From Chitinophaga japonensis (GTDB lineage Bacteria > Bacteroidota > Bacteroidia > Chitinophagales > Chitinophagaceae), in NCBI RefSeq assembly GCF_007830125.1, contig NZ_VLLG01000007.1, positions 1 through 64,000 on the forward strand: 64,000 nucleotides of DNA. The letters run 5' to 3'. The translations under genes and the position numbers were made by a program. Each line of letters begins with the position of its first letter. The stretch's first letter is position 1. The notes below the pieces were generated by a model, which worked only from the letters and a program-made list of their open reading frames with translations, did not search any database and was not told the DNA's origin. This document shows positions 38,090 through 48,328 of this stretch, piece by piece.

Positions 38090-39580
38090 CTAATTGTAGC
38101 CGGCATTCTGCTCATACAATCCCGGTTTAATGTTGATCTCCGTTTGCGGTATGGGGTACAAAATATATTCCGCCTGCATGGGTTTCATGACCTGCTTCTC
38201 GTCTTCCTGCACTATCCAGGCGTTCATCACGGCTATTACCCTGCCGGTGCGCACCAGGTCGTGCCAGCGCAGGCCTTCGGCCGCAAATTCCAGGCGGCGC
38301 TCTTCCATGAGCTGGTCTATGGTTACGCCGCTGAGGGGCGGCAATCCTGCGCGGCCGCGCACTTTGTTCACCAGGCTGTCCACGATGGCCTGGCTGCCGC
38401 CGGTGTGCAGCAGGGTTTCCGCGTACATGAGCAGCACATCCGTATAGCGCAGCACCGGCTGGTTAATGCCCCAGTCCCGCAGGTCCACGCCATAGCGTTT
38501 GGGGTCCAGGAACTTTTTGAAATAATTTTGATTCACGAAGTTGCCGTTCTCATCCACAAACCCCTGCAGTATGTTAAAGGCCAGGCGCTTGTCTTCCGCA
38601 GGATAGCTGTCCAGCAGGTCGCCGGATACAAATTTGAAATCATTGCCGCCGGCCACGGGTATTTTAGCGGCCCGCATGTAGCTGCCGGGCAGCATTTCCG
38701 CCGGCATCACCGTACCGGTGCCGGTACCGCCGCTCTTGAACTGCACCTCGAAAACGGATTCGCTGTTATTTTCGTTGTCGTAACTGAACAATTGCGCATA
38801 ATCGTTGATAAAGGCATACTGCCCGCTGCTGATGATCTCCTGCAGCAGGTCGCGCGCATTCGTATATTCATTACTGTTGAGCACCGGTCCCTTTTCCAGC
38901 AGCACCGGGCCGGAGCGGGTAAGGTACACCCTGGCCAGTATCCCCCTGGCGGCATAGCTGGTAGCGCGGCCCTTGGCTGCCCCGGCGTAGGAAGGCGGCA
39001 GCAGTTGCGCGGCCGCCTGCAGGTCCTGGATAATGAGGTCGTATATTTCCGGCACGGGCGTGCGGCCGATGCCCTGTGCTTCCGTGGCGCTTACCAGGTG
39101 TTCGATCTCAGGCACGGCGCCGAAAAAGCGCACCAGGTCAAAGTACATGAGGGCGCGGATAAAGCGGGCCTCGCCCGTGAACTGATTACGGATGGCCTCG
39201 TCCGGCACTTTCTGCTCATTAATATTATCCAGCACGGCGTTGCAGCGCATGATAGTAGTGTAGCAGTCGCTCCAGGCGCCGGACATCAGCGTGTTGGAGG
39301 CGTTCAGCGTAAAATTGTTGACCGGGTTCCAGTCATAGGTGCCGCCTTCACCGGGCACGTACATATTATCCGACCTTACTTCCGACAAAAAGAAATGCCG
39401 CAGCGGGTAGGCGGACAGCCCGTTGTACGCCCCGTTTATCGCCTGCTCAAAATCCTGCTGGTTGCGGTAAAAATTGTCCACGCTGGGATCGGAGATCGGG
39501 TTTACTTCCAGTTTGCTGGCGCAACTGCCCAGGAGGAACAGCAGCGCCGCCAGGTATATTTTTTTGATGATTGCCTGCAT
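38090..39580 (-). CDS. SusD/RagB-like outer membrane lipoprotein (locus 2)
   Basis: A 496-residue surface lipoprotein with acylated Cys20 (LLGSC) followed by ASKLEVNPISDPSV. FTGEARFIRALMYFDLVRFFGAVPEI is the conserved SusD helix pair, and LMEERRLEFAAEGLRWHDLVRTG is the usual C-terminal motif. It pairs with the SusC gene 4 nt upstream and captures glycan for import. Confidence 0.96.
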   Translation of the reverse strand: MQAIIKKIYLAALLFLLGSCASKLEVNPISDPSVDNFYRNQQDFEQAINGAYNGLSAYPLRHFFLSEVRSDNMYVPGEGGTYDWNPVNNFTLNASNTLMSGAWSDCYTTIMRCNAVLDNINEQKVPDEAIRNQFTGEARFIRALMYFDLVRFFGAVPEIEHLVSATEAQGIGRTPVPEIYDLIIQDLQAAAQLLPPSYAGAAKGRATSYAARGILARVYLTRSGPVLLEKGPVLNSNEYTNARDLLQEIISSGQYAFINDYAQLFSYDNENNSESVFEVQFKSGGTGTGTVMPAEMLPGSYMRAAKIPVAGGNDFKFVSGDLLDSYPAEDKRLAFNILQGFVDENGNFVNQNYFKKFLDPKRYGVDLRDWGINQPVLRYTDVLLMYAETLLHTGGSQAIVDSLVNKVRGRAGLPPLSGVTIDQLMEERRLEFAAEGLRWHDLVRTGRVIAVMNAWIVQEDEKQVMKPMQAEYILYPIPQTEINIKPGLYEQNAGYN

Positions 39581-39584
39581 ATGA

Positions 39585-42500
39585 TCAGAATGAGATGTTA
39601 AGACCTAAAACGAATGATTTTGCCAGGGGGAAGGCGCCGTAGTCGTCGCCGGAATCGTTGATGGCTTCCGGGTTGAAGCCGCCATCGTAGTAATCCTTTC
39701 CCCAGGCGTTCTCTGCGGACAGATAGATCCTGCCGCCGTTGACGCCGGGAATATGCTTCAGCAGGCGGGCCAGGTCATAACCCAGCGTAACCGTTCTCAA
39801 GCGGATGTAAGCCGCATTGTACAGCCAGCGGGAATCCTTGAGGCGGCCATACCTGATGGGCCAGGCCTTGGGCACGATGCCGTTCCCGGGATCTGCCTCG
39901 GAGCGCCAGCGGTTGGCCCAGATGCCCAGCGAATTGTCCGACACGCCGCTGCCCTGCCGGTCAATGGCGCGGCCAAAGGTAGAGTAGATCTTGTTGCCCC
40001 ACTGCCCCTGGAACAGGAAGCTGAAATCAAACCCCTTGTAGGTGAAATTGTTGGTAATGCCCCATACATATTTAGGGTCCGGCTGCCCCATGATCACCGC
40101 GTCGTTCACATCGATCACCTTGTCGCCGTTGGCATCGCGGTATTTGGGATCGCCGGCTTCCTCCCCGGTGATGATAGCGCTGGAAGCCGCTTCCTCCGCG
40201 GTTTTCAGCACACCGATGGCTTCTATCACATAGAAGGCGCCGATAGGTTGCCCTACGGTGGTGATGTGATGGCCCATGTTATCGAAATTACCGTAAATGA
40301 TGGGCGTGTTATTGGGGCCCAGTTGCAGCACCTTGTTGGCATTATGGCTGAAGTTGATGCTGGTGCTCCACCCGAGTGCCCCGGTGAGGTTGCGGGTAGA
40401 CAGCTCCAGCTCCCAGCCCTTGTTCTCCACCTGGCCGATGTTGGTAATGGCCGTGCTGAAACCGGTAACGGCCGCCACGGGGATGCTCAGCAACAGGTCC
40501 GTGTTCAGCTTGCGGTAATAATCAAAAGAGGCGTAAATGCGGTTGTCGAACAGGCCCAGGTCCAGGCCGGCATCAATGGTCTCGGATTTTTCCCAGCCCA
40601 GGTCCGGGTTGGGAATGTTGGAAGGCACCTGCCCTTTTACCAGTGCGCCTTCGCCGGTGCCCAGCACATAGTTGGCAAAGCCAAGCAGGGCCGACTGGCT
40701 GAAGTCGCCGATATTGTTATTGCCGGAGTGGCCCCAACTGGCGCGCAGCTTCAGCTCGCTCACATTGCGCAACCCTTTCATGAAAGGTTCTTCCAGTATG
40801 CGCCAGCCGGCAGATACGGCGGGGAACACGCCCCATTTGGTATTGTTGCCGAAGCGGGAGGAGCCGTCGCGGCGAATGGAGGCGGACAACAGGTATTTGT
40901 CGCGGTAGCCGTACTGTACCCTGCCAAACCAGGAGATGAGCACGTTCTTTGTTTCGCGTGTATACGTTCCTGATAGTGTGAGGGTAGTAGCGCCGTTAAG
41001 CGTATAGATATCGTCCGTACTGTAGTTGGAGCCGCCGATGCGGGCCTCTTCGAAATTGGTCTGGTTATAGGCATAGCCCGCCACCGCGGCTATATCATGA
41101 TTGCCGAGGCGTTTGTTGTAGGACAACGTGTTCTCGTTCACCAGCGTGGTCTTGCGGTAGGTGTGGGAAGAACCGCTGCCGGGATTGCCATTGCGGATGA
41201 TGCTGGGTGAAAAATATTTGCGGCGGTAATCGGTATTGTCCAGGTTGAGGGTGGCTTTCAGCACCAGCCCGTCCAGTATGCGGTAATCGCCGTAAAAGCT
41301 GCCCAGGGTGCGCAGGCTGCGCTCCTCTCCCATCTGCTCCCGCAGCACGGCTACGGGGCTGACGGTGGAGCTGGCCCAGGCATAGCGTGGGTTGGGCACC
41401 ACACCGGTTTCCAGCCCTACGCTGTCCTCCACGATGGGGGTGGCGCTCACGGCCTTGTGCAACTGCTGGTCCTTTCCTTCTGCGCCGGGATCAGTAACGG
41501 CGCTATAGGATGTGGCGATGTTGAGCCCCAGGTTAATGCGCTCATTCGCTTTCAGGTTCACGTTGGAACGGAAGGAATATCTTTTATACCCGGTATGGAT
41601 CACAATACCTTCCTGGTTGAGATAATCGCCGGAAATGCGGTAGGTGATCCTATCCGTGCCACCGGAGGCGGCCAACTGGTAGCTTTGCACCAGGCCTTTG
41701 CGGAACAGCTCATCCTGCCAGTTCACAAAGCGCAGGCCGGGATGTCCCGGCTGGTACCAGCGCTCATCATATATCCGGGTAAAATCAAAGCCGCCCAGCT
41801 TTTCGCGCCTTACCTGCGGGTTGTCCGACGCCAGGCGGCCCAGGGCCGGGTTCACATAGTTATAATCAATGATCTCCCGGGCGCGGTCTATCCATTCTTC
41901 CGCGGAGAGCATATCGATCTTTTTAACGGTTTCCTGCCAGCCCACGTAGGTATTGAACTCCATGCGGTTGCGGCCGGACTTCCCGGACCTGGTGGTAATG
42001 ATCACCACGCCGTTGGCCGCCCGGGAGCCGTAGATAGCGGCCGCCGAAGCATCTTTCAGCACCTGTATAGAGGCAATGTCATTGGGGTTGATATTATCCA
42101 GCGCGGAGCCCTGGGCAAAGTTGCCGCTGGCGCTGGGACTGGACACATCCAGCGGAAAACCGTCTATCACGTACAGGGGCTCTGTGCCGGCGTTGATGGA
42201 ACCGGTGCCGCGCACTTTTACCTGGAAGCCCTTGCCGGGCGCACCGCTGGTCTGCTTTACCTGCACCCCTGCCATCTGCCCTACCAGCGCCTGGTCTACC
42301 CGCGCAATGGGCCGCTCATCCAGGTGCTGCGCATTGAGGGTGGCGATGGCGCCGGTCACATTGGCCTTCTTTTGCGTACCATAGCCCACTACCAGCACTT
42401 CGTTCAGGTCCTGGTTGCTTTTGCTGAGGGGCACGGTCATATTGCGTGTACTTGTTACCGTTACTTCCTTTGTTTCATAGCCTACATAAGTAAATACCAG

Positions 42501-42725
42501 CACGGCGCCCTGCGCTGCAGGCAGGGTAAAGCGGCCATCCGCGCCGGTGGCCACGCCATTGTTACTGCCTTTTATACGCACGTTCACGCCGGGGAGGGGT
42601 GTCCTGTCCTGCGCATCCAGTACGCGGCCGCTGATATCCGGGCCGGATTGAAAAGCATGGCTGTAAAAATGCTGCAACAGCAAGAGGGCGCAGCAGATCA
42701 ACCTGCGGTATAAAATATACTTCAT
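39585..42725 (-). CDS. SusC/RagA-like TonB-dependent outer membrane transporter (locus 2)
   Basis: A 1046-residue transporter: signal peptide about 1-25, carboxypeptidase-D-like domain with ISGRVLDAQDRTPLPGVNVR, the signature LNEVLVVGYGTQKKANVTGA, a plug with VKVRGTGSINAGTEPLYVIDG, and a beta barrel ending in LGLNISF. It forms the import complex with the SusD encoded 4 nt downstream. The start is 21 nt after the GH2 stop, so it belongs to the same operon. It is the same family as the locus 1 SusC but clearly diverged, which argues against a recent duplication. Confidence 0.96.
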   Translation of the reverse strand: MKYILYRRLICCALLLLQHFYSHAFQSGPDISGRVLDAQDRTPLPGVNVRIKGSNNGVATGADGRFTLPAAQGAVLVFTYVGYETKEVTVTSTRNMTVPLSKSNQDLNEVLVVGYGTQKKANVTGAIATLNAQHLDERPIARVDQALVGQMAGVQVKQTSGAPGKGFQVKVRGTGSINAGTEPLYVIDGFPLDVSSPSASGNFAQGSALDNINPNDIASIQVLKDASAAAIYGSRAANGVVIITTRSGKSGRNRMEFNTYVGWQETVKKIDMLSAEEWIDRAREIIDYNYVNPALGRLASDNPQVRREKLGGFDFTRIYDERWYQPGHPGLRFVNWQDELFRKGLVQSYQLAASGGTDRITYRISGDYLNQEGIVIHTGYKRYSFRSNVNLKANERINLGLNIATSYSAVTDPGAEGKDQQLHKAVSATPIVEDSVGLETGVVPNPRYAWASSTVSPVAVLREQMGEERSLRTLGSFYGDYRILDGLVLKATLNLDNTDYRRKYFSPSIIRNGNPGSGSSHTYRKTTLVNENTLSYNKRLGNHDIAAVAGYAYNQTNFEEARIGGSNYSTDDIYTLNGATTLTLSGTYTRETKNVLISWFGRVQYGYRDKYLLSASIRRDGSSRFGNNTKWGVFPAVSAGWRILEEPFMKGLRNVSELKLRASWGHSGNNNIGDFSQSALLGFANYVLGTGEGALVKGQVPSNIPNPDLGWEKSETIDAGLDLGLFDNRIYASFDYYRKLNTDLLLSIPVAAVTGFSTAITNIGQVENKGWELELSTRNLTGALGWSTSINFSHNANKVLQLGPNNTPIIYGNFDNMGHHITTVGQPIGAFYVIEAIGVLKTAEEAASSAIITGEEAGDPKYRDANGDKVIDVNDAVIMGQPDPKYVWGITNNFTYKGFDFSFLFQGQWGNKIYSTFGRAIDRQGSGVSDNSLGIWANRWRSEADPGNGIVPKAWPIRYGRLKDSRWLYNAAYIRLRTVTLGYDLARLLKHIPGVNGGRIYLSAENAWGKDYYDGGFNPEAINDSGDDYGAFPLAKSFVLGLNISF

Positions 42726-42746
42726 CGTGGAACAGTTTTTTTAATA

Positions 42747-45641
42747 TCAATTCGCTTGTTTCTTCGGCTTCAGCTCGTCCGGGCTGCCTTTTGTATACGG
42801 GTTAAATGCCGGGCGGGCGGGCGGCGTGAAAATATCCTGTACAGCAGCCAGCGGTAATTCATCCGGCGGATGAAAATCCTCCGACTGCATATAACGGAGC
42901 AGGCTATACCGCAACTGCCTGGCTGCGGGGCGCTGCTGCAGCTCATGGCTGATGTCCATGCTGCACAGCAGCAGCCGGCCCCTGCCAATGCGGGCCTCTG
43001 CCAGCATGGCGAGGCGCCGGTTCAGGAACCAGGTGTCAATGCTGTACACCAGGGGGCGGAAACCGGGCGGGAAGCTTTCCAGGTCCATCACCTGCCCGCC
43101 ATTCACCAGCTCCCACCACTGGTAATTGCTGTGATATTCCGTAGGGAAGTACCGGAAAGCCGGGTGGGCGGGATCGCAGTACAGGCCCAGGGTGTGCGGG
43201 GGCCGCATTTTGAACCAGGAAGTGTTCCAGAAAACGGGGGTGAACGACTGCACCACTTCCCTGCCCCGCTGCACCTTTCCGGCGGCCAGCAACAGCACTT
43301 TGCCGCCTTCCTCCAAACGCTTTACGGCAGCGGCATCCAGGGTATCGCAAACATATATACCTGCAGCATCCGGCATGGATAACGCAGACGGGTATACCCA
43401 AAACTGCCAGCTATTGGCAACGGCGGTATGCGGGATGCCTATTTCGAGGGTAAGCATGGCGGCCGTGTCAAAACGCTGCAGGGGCAGGCGGATATCGCCC
43501 AGGGAAATATTATCGCCCAGCGGCACTTCCTGCACAGGCAGCCGGCCCTGCGCCACTATCCTGCCGGCGGCATCCTTCACCTGCCACTGCGGCTGCACCT
43601 GCGCCAGCGGGCCCTGCCCGAAATGCGCCACCGTTACGCGGGCCTCCAGCGTTTCCCCGCTGGTGTACACCAGCTTATCCATTTTTGCCAGCAGCACGGT
43701 CGTATCGCAAAAGCGGCGGAATTCCGGCGCTGTTACATATCCTTTTTCTTTCCAGAAAGCATTGAGCACGCCTACCAGGGCGGTGCCCTGCCCGGGGTAA
43801 TCGTTCAGGGACAGGAGCTGGAAACCAGCCAGGCCCGGCGTGCGGAAGGCCGCTTCTATTTCCGCCTTGTAGCACAGCACCTGCAGTTTGCCGGAAGCCA
43901 TTAAAAAATGCCGGGCCTGCGACGCCAGGTGATGGCGCTGCAGGTGATCGCGGAACAGCTCCAGGTTATGCGCGCGGAATGCGCCGGTGTAGGCGGGTAT
44001 CTCGGAGAAATCGGGAAATACGCACCACTGGCCCATTTCATGGGTCACGTAGGGCGCCTTTTGTTCCTTTATGCGGTCGTAATAATCAAAAGCGGTACCG
44101 GGCGGTTTAGACCAGCGGAGGCCGCGGGGGCCTGACTTCACGATGAACTCGCTTTCCGGCACCCAGGGCCAGCTCATGCCCACGGAAGCGCCGGTATATA
44201 CATGCCGTGGGTCTTTTGCTTTCCAGTAGTTCACAAAGCGACCCAGGTACTGCGCCTGTTTACCGCCTCTTGGCTCGTTGCCGTAGGCCATCATGCAAAA
44301 AGAGGCATAATTGCCGTAGGCTTTGGCCATGCGGTTGGTCTCATCGTAGATGTATTGGTCAATGGGCGCGCCATCGCCCAGGGAGGAACCGTGATTGGCC
44401 CAACTGGGGCCTTCAGGCTGCAGGTAAAACCCGACAAGGTCCGCTGCTTTGAACGCGGCTTCCGGCGGGCACCAGGAGTGAAAGCGCATATGGTTGAGCC
44501 CAAACGCGCGGGCGATGCGGAAAATGCGCAGCCAGTCCGCTTCGCTGGTGGGGGGATAACCGGTGAGCGGAAATACGCAGTTCTCCACCGTACCCCGGAG
44601 GAACAGCGGCCGGCCGTTGATGGTAAAGCGACGGCCATCGGTCTTAAAGGCGCGCATGCCGAAGCTGACCCGCTTTTTATCCTGCGCTCCATGTTCCGGT
44701 ATAAGCGTTACCGTGAGGCGGTAGAGTGCAGGATGGAACTCATCCCACAATTGCAGGTCGTTACCCATCGGGTATACCAGCTCCAGCAGGGCGGTATCCC
44801 CGCTGATGGTCACCTGCTTTTGCAGGGGCGGGGGCGTATGCGGCACGGCGCTGTTGAAGCTGCTGGCAGCCAGCAGCACCCTGGCCGCCAGGGGCGTATT
44901 TCCCTTTTGCACCACCTGCAGGCGCAGCCTGATGCGTTTGTTATCCACATCCGGGTACACCTGCACATCCTCCAGCCATATGTTAGCGCCGGCTACCAGG
45001 TCCATGCGGCCGGTAATGCCGTTCCAGTTGCCCTGCGTGTGATCGGTAATGCTGTGCGAGTCCGGGCCTACATTGATCTCCTTTACCCGGTTATCCACGC
45101 GGATGGTGATGGTATGGGCCCCGGGTGTGAGCGCAGTGCCCAGGTCATAGACATGGGGAGCGCTAAGGCTGTTCTGCATGCCGGCGGCTTTTCCATCCAC
45201 CCATACGGTGGTTTCCCAGTGGGGCCTTTCCAGGGTGAGCACCACGCGGCGGCCCTTCCAGGCAGCGGGAATACTGATCCTGCGCTGGTACCAGGCGGGG
45301 CCGGTGTAATATTTTACCGGCGTAAGCCAGAAGGGGAACCAAAGCCGGCCGGGCCGCCGGTACTTTGCCATTTCGGGATTAAAATACCAGGAGCTATCAT
45401 AGATGCTGCCCGTCCATAACGTGTGCAGGGTTACCTCACCACCTTTGCCATTCTCCCGCATGGAGCCGGGCAGGCGGATACGGCCGCCCAGGCGCTGCGC
45501 GTACCATTTTTCCTGCAGGCCCTGGTCTGCAGGGTCTTCCCGGAACTGCCAGTTGCCTGACAACGTGATGGTATCCTCCCCGGTGTAGCCGTAACTGTTA
45601 TGGAAGAATAGTAAAGCGGCGAGTAAGAGTTTTAGTTTCAT
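42747..45641 (-). CDS. GH2-family glycosidase (beta-galactosidase/glucuronidase-like)
   Basis: A secreted family 2 protein of 964 residues from the ATG at 45641, whose product begins MKLKLLLAALLFF, a clear signal peptide. A 5' extension to 45677 would add MFVPSCLFSCYE and overlap the small ORF in another frame, so it is rejected. The order is sugar-binding jelly roll (GNWQFREDP; WTGSIYDSSWYF), Ig-like domain, then a TIM barrel with acid/base Glu456 in YGNEPRG and probable nucleophile Glu535 in THEMGQW, then C-terminal beta domains. GH2 enzymes remove beta-linked galactose, glucuronate, mannose or arabinose; the specificity here is unknown. It follows the 42-residue ORF with the junction TGAAATG. 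Confidence 0.9.
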   Translation of the reverse strand: MKLKLLLAALLFFHNSYGYTGEDTITLSGNWQFREDPADQGLQEKWYAQRLGGRIRLPGSMRENGKGGEVTLHTLWTGSIYDSSWYFNPEMAKYRRPGRLWFPFWLTPVKYYTGPAWYQRRISIPAAWKGRRVVLTLERPHWETTVWVDGKAAGMQNSLSAPHVYDLGTALTPGAHTITIRVDNRVKEINVGPDSHSITDHTQGNWNGITGRMDLVAGANIWLEDVQVYPDVDNKRIRLRLQVVQKGNTPLAARVLLAASSFNSAVPHTPPPLQKQVTISGDTALLELVYPMGNDLQLWDEFHPALYRLTVTLIPEHGAQDKKRVSFGMRAFKTDGRRFTINGRPLFLRGTVENCVFPLTGYPPTSEADWLRIFRIARAFGLNHMRFHSWCPPEAAFKAADLVGFYLQPEGPSWANHGSSLGDGAPIDQYIYDETNRMAKAYGNYASFCMMAYGNEPRGGKQAQYLGRFVNYWKAKDPRHVYTGASVGMSWPWVPESEFIVKSGPRGLRWSKPPGTAFDYYDRIKEQKAPYVTHEMGQWCVFPDFSEIPAYTGAFRAHNLELFRDHLQRHHLASQARHFLMASGKLQVLCYKAEIEAAFRTPGLAGFQLLSLNDYPGQGTALVGVLNAFWKEKGYVTAPEFRRFCDTTVLLAKMDKLVYTSGETLEARVTVAHFGQGPLAQVQPQWQVKDAAGRIVAQGRLPVQEVPLGDNISLGDIRLPLQRFDTAAMLTLEIGIPHTAVANSWQFWVYPSALSMPDAAGIYVCDTLDAAAVKRLEEGGKVLLLAAGKVQRGREVVQSFTPVFWNTSWFKMRPPHTLGLYCDPAHPAFRYFPTEYHSNYQWWELVNGGQVMDLESFPPGFRPLVYSIDTWFLNRRLAMLAEARIGRGRLLLCSMDISHELQQRPAARQLRYSLLRYMQSEDFHPPDELPLAAVQDIFTPPARPAFNPYTKGSPDELKPKKQAN

Positions 45642-45642
45642 T

Positions 45643-45771
45643 TCATAACAGGAAAAAAGACAAGAGGGCACAAACAAGGATGAAAGTGATGATCAATATC
45701 TTTTCCAGCCTTTTCAGCTTCGCAATGCGTTCCAGGTTTTTCTGCCGGTTAAATTGCTGCTTCATCTGCAT
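45643..45771 (-). CDS. Small single-TM protein, 42 residues, coupled to GH2
   Basis: An ATG-to-TGA frame of 42 codons (a second ATG two codons in would give 40). Residues 1-24 are polar and very basic (QFNRQKNLERIAKLKRLEK), likely an amphipathic helix. Residues 25-42 are hydrophobic (ILIITFILVCALLSFFLL), giving a single TM anchor with cytoplasmic N-terminus. It sits between the GH31 gene (90 nt upstream) and GH2, with its TGA one nucleotide before the GH2 ATG, so translation is probably coupled. No family is known to me. Its place in an operon and the sharply two-part composition support a real gene. Confidence 0.6.
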   Translation of the reverse strand: MQMKQQFNRQKNLERIAKLKRLEKILIITFILVCALLSFFLL

Positions 45772-45860
45772 AAACTCGTCCGGCTAAATTAGCGGCCGCG
45801 GCGCGCGGCGGGAATGGAGGATCGTACAAATCCCTGTAAATTCCGGCAGCTACAGCCCCG

Positions 45861-48293
45861 TCAGCCCTCCGCTCCTTTCGTGACGGTTAACCGGCTGCCC
45901 GCTCTCAGCCCGCTTACCAGCAGCACATTTTCCGTGGCATCATATTCCCAGCGAACGGGACTGCTGCCGCTTACGGCTGCTGGAGGCGCCGGCAGGTGCA
46001 GCCGGAGCCGGTAACTTTTTACCGGGCTCCGGTAGCGGCCTTCGGGCTTACCCATCTGTATGATGATATTGCCCTGCATCGTGCGGCTGCTGATCTCCGT
46101 AAGCGCAAAAACACCCTGCCGGTATTCCAGGCTTTTGCCATCATCTTCGTAAATGCGGCAGCGGGCGCTGTCGCCGGGATATATTTCCAGCGTGAGCGTG
46201 TCCACGGTGCGCTGGCCTACATACTGCAGGGGCGGCTGCGTGGGAATGATGCTGCCCGCCCTGATGAAGAGCGGCATTTTATCCAGTGGGGCCAGTACGT
46301 TCAGGTATTGTTTGCCGGCGTAGCTTTTGCCCGTCCAGTAGTCCACCCAGCGGCCTTCCGGCAGGTATACAATACGGGTGGCCGCGCCTTTCTGCGTTAC
46401 CGGGCATACCATGATGCTGCTGCCCAGCAGGTACTGGTCCGTAATATTATAGGTGTTCACATCGTCCTGGTAGTCCAGCACCAGGGCGCGCATGAGGGGC
46501 TTACCGGTAGTATACATCTCATAGGCATGACTGTAGAGGTAAGGCAGCAGGCGGTAGCGCAGCAGGGCGTACTGCTTGAAAATGTCCAGGGCTTCCTTAC
46601 CGTAATTCCAGGGCTCCTTGTAGCCGGGATGGTCCATGCCGAACACCATGGCCACGGGGCTGAACATGCCGAACTGGCACCAGCGGATGTACAGCTCGGG
46701 ATCTGCGGGATGCTCGAAACCGCCCATGCAATGCGCCCAGTAACCCACGCCGGACAGCCCGATGTTGAGACCCGCCTGCACCACCGGCCCAAAATATTGC
46801 CACTCACTGGGCCAGTCGCCTGCAAAAATGAAGGGGTAGCGCTGGATGCCTGCATAGCCTTCACGGGTATGGTTCATGCCGCGCATGCCGTTGTGGGCGG
46901 CAAACTTTTCATAAGCGGCCTTAGCGTAGGCAATGGGAAATACGTTGTGCAACTGCAGCGCTACGCTGTCCGTAGGGCCGGTCTTGCTGCTTTCATTGGC
47001 CGGATGGCCAAAAGCGCTGCCTTCGTCCGTTTTGAAGAAGCGCGCGCCGATGCCGGCCACTTTCATGGCAGCATGGTTCCACCACCAGTTGACAGCGGCG
47101 GTATCAAAAAAGTTGACGAACTCGCCGGGGTTGTCAGCCTCCGGATAGGTGTAGCCTAATGCCGCCGCACTGTCCAGCAGGTGATGATGGCGGCCATTGT
47201 CCAGCCGGGGACGGATGTGGAGGCCCACCATATTATAATGGAGGGCATAGAGGCTGTCCATCATGGCGCGGGGGTTATGGAAAGTTTCCCGCCACTCGAA
47301 GGTGGTGGCCCCTTTGCCGCCCTGCTTGCCAAAGAGGCGCCAGGTAGAGTCCAGGAACAGGATATCCACCGGTATGCCCAGTTGCCGGAAACGGCGCGCC
47401 AGGGCCAGCACGTAGCTGACGGAGGTATGCTGCTCATGCCCCCAGGTGCCGCCGCTGTAGGTGCCCACATGCAGGCCCATAGCAAAAAGGGGCATGAGGG
47501 GCGGGCGGCCGGTAAGGGCGGTGTACTGCTCCAGGATGCCGGCAAAGCGGGGACCGTAGATGAAATAATAATCCAGCTCCCCATTGCCGGGGGCGGCGGA
47601 GAACGTATAACGGTCTGCGTGGGTATGCCCCATATCCCATTCCGAAGCGGAAGCCGTATGCAGGAAAATGCCGTAGCCGCGGGTACTCATGAAAAAGGGC
47701 ACGGGGCTGTAGTTGGCCTCCAGTATATTGTAAGCGCCGATAATGTGCGGGCGGCCCTGGCCCCGGCCTACATTCAGCCGCAGTTTCCTGCCGCGGCGGT
47801 CCAGGGCATCCATGCGCTCCCCGAAGCCGAAGCAATGCTCGTCCGGCTGCAGGGCCTTGCGGCATCCCGCGGTATCGCCTGCCAGGAAAGCGCCATTACC
47901 GTCAGCGCCGGACTCTGCGGACAGCAGGCGGCCATCTGTCGTATATACATCCAGGGAAAAAGGCGCTTTCTTAACCAGCACCCGGAGGGCGGCTGTACGC
48001 AGCTCGAACTGCTGCGGGGTTTCCGCGGCCTGTACCGGCACCTGCTCCCATTGGTACTGCACCACCATCCAGGGCTCGGGTGGCGCAAATGCGCTGCTGC
48101 GACTCACCCTTACCCTGAACATGGACGGGGTGCAAAATTCCAATTGCACCGCCGCCCCGGTGGTGATAAAATGAAAAATGTTCCCTTCCCGGTGAAAGCC
48201 CTGCTGATACCTGCCCACCTGCGCCAGTCCCTCCAGGGGACCTAACAGGATGGCGTACACTAATAGCAGTCCTGTAAAAATGAACGGCCGCAT
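45861..48293 (-). CDS. GH31-family alpha-glycosidase (locus 2)
   Basis: An 810-residue secreted GH31 enzyme with signal peptide 1-24 (LEGLAQ). The N-terminal beta domain is followed by a barrel with GLHVGTYSGGTWGHEQH, nucleophile Asp423 in FFKTDEGSAFG and acid/base Asp493 in FAGDWPSEW, then C-terminal beta domains (GRWVDYWTGKSYAG; IYEDDGKSLEY). Unlike the locus 1 enzyme it lacks a PA14 insert and its catalytic loops differ (KTDEG versus DATEP), so the specificity is probably different. Alpha-glucosidase, alpha-xylosidase or alpha-galactosidase activity are all found in GH31. It is the first gene of the minus-strand locus, divergent from the hybrid regulator at 48476. Confidence 0.92.
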   Translation of the reverse strand: MRPFIFTGLLLVYAILLGPLEGLAQVGRYQQGFHREGNIFHFITTGAAVQLEFCTPSMFRVRVSRSSAFAPPEPWMVVQYQWEQVPVQAAETPQQFELRTAALRVLVKKAPFSLDVYTTDGRLLSAESGADGNGAFLAGDTAGCRKALQPDEHCFGFGERMDALDRRGRKLRLNVGRGQGRPHIIGAYNILEANYSPVPFFMSTRGYGIFLHTASASEWDMGHTHADRYTFSAAPGNGELDYYFIYGPRFAGILEQYTALTGRPPLMPLFAMGLHVGTYSGGTWGHEQHTSVSYVLALARRFRQLGIPVDILFLDSTWRLFGKQGGKGATTFEWRETFHNPRAMMDSLYALHYNMVGLHIRPRLDNGRHHHLLDSAAALGYTYPEADNPGEFVNFFDTAAVNWWWNHAAMKVAGIGARFFKTDEGSAFGHPANESSKTGPTDSVALQLHNVFPIAYAKAAYEKFAAHNGMRGMNHTREGYAGIQRYPFIFAGDWPSEWQYFGPVVQAGLNIGLSGVGYWAHCMGGFEHPADPELYIRWCQFGMFSPVAMVFGMDHPGYKEPWNYGKEALDIFKQYALLRYRLLPYLYSHAYEMYTTGKPLMRALVLDYQDDVNTYNITDQYLLGSSIMVCPVTQKGAATRIVYLPEGRWVDYWTGKSYAGKQYLNVLAPLDKMPLFIRAGSIIPTQPPLQYVGQRTVDTLTLEIYPGDSARCRIYEDDGKSLEYRQGVFALTEISSRTMQGNIIIQMGKPEGRYRSPVKSYRLRLHLPAPPAAVSGSSPVRWEYDATENVLLVSGLRAGSRLTVTKGAEG

Positions 48294-48328
48294 AATTCCC
48301 GCCTGTTGATTTAATAATGCAGGCGTAG

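Noticed and set aside
38060..39601. 513-codon plus-strand frame over the locus 2 SusD
   Set aside because: The minus-strand frame has a lipobox and conserved SusD motifs; the plus frame has none.
45642..45677. Extended GH2 start at 45677
   Set aside because: It adds a poor leader before a good signal peptide and overlaps the small coupled ORF.
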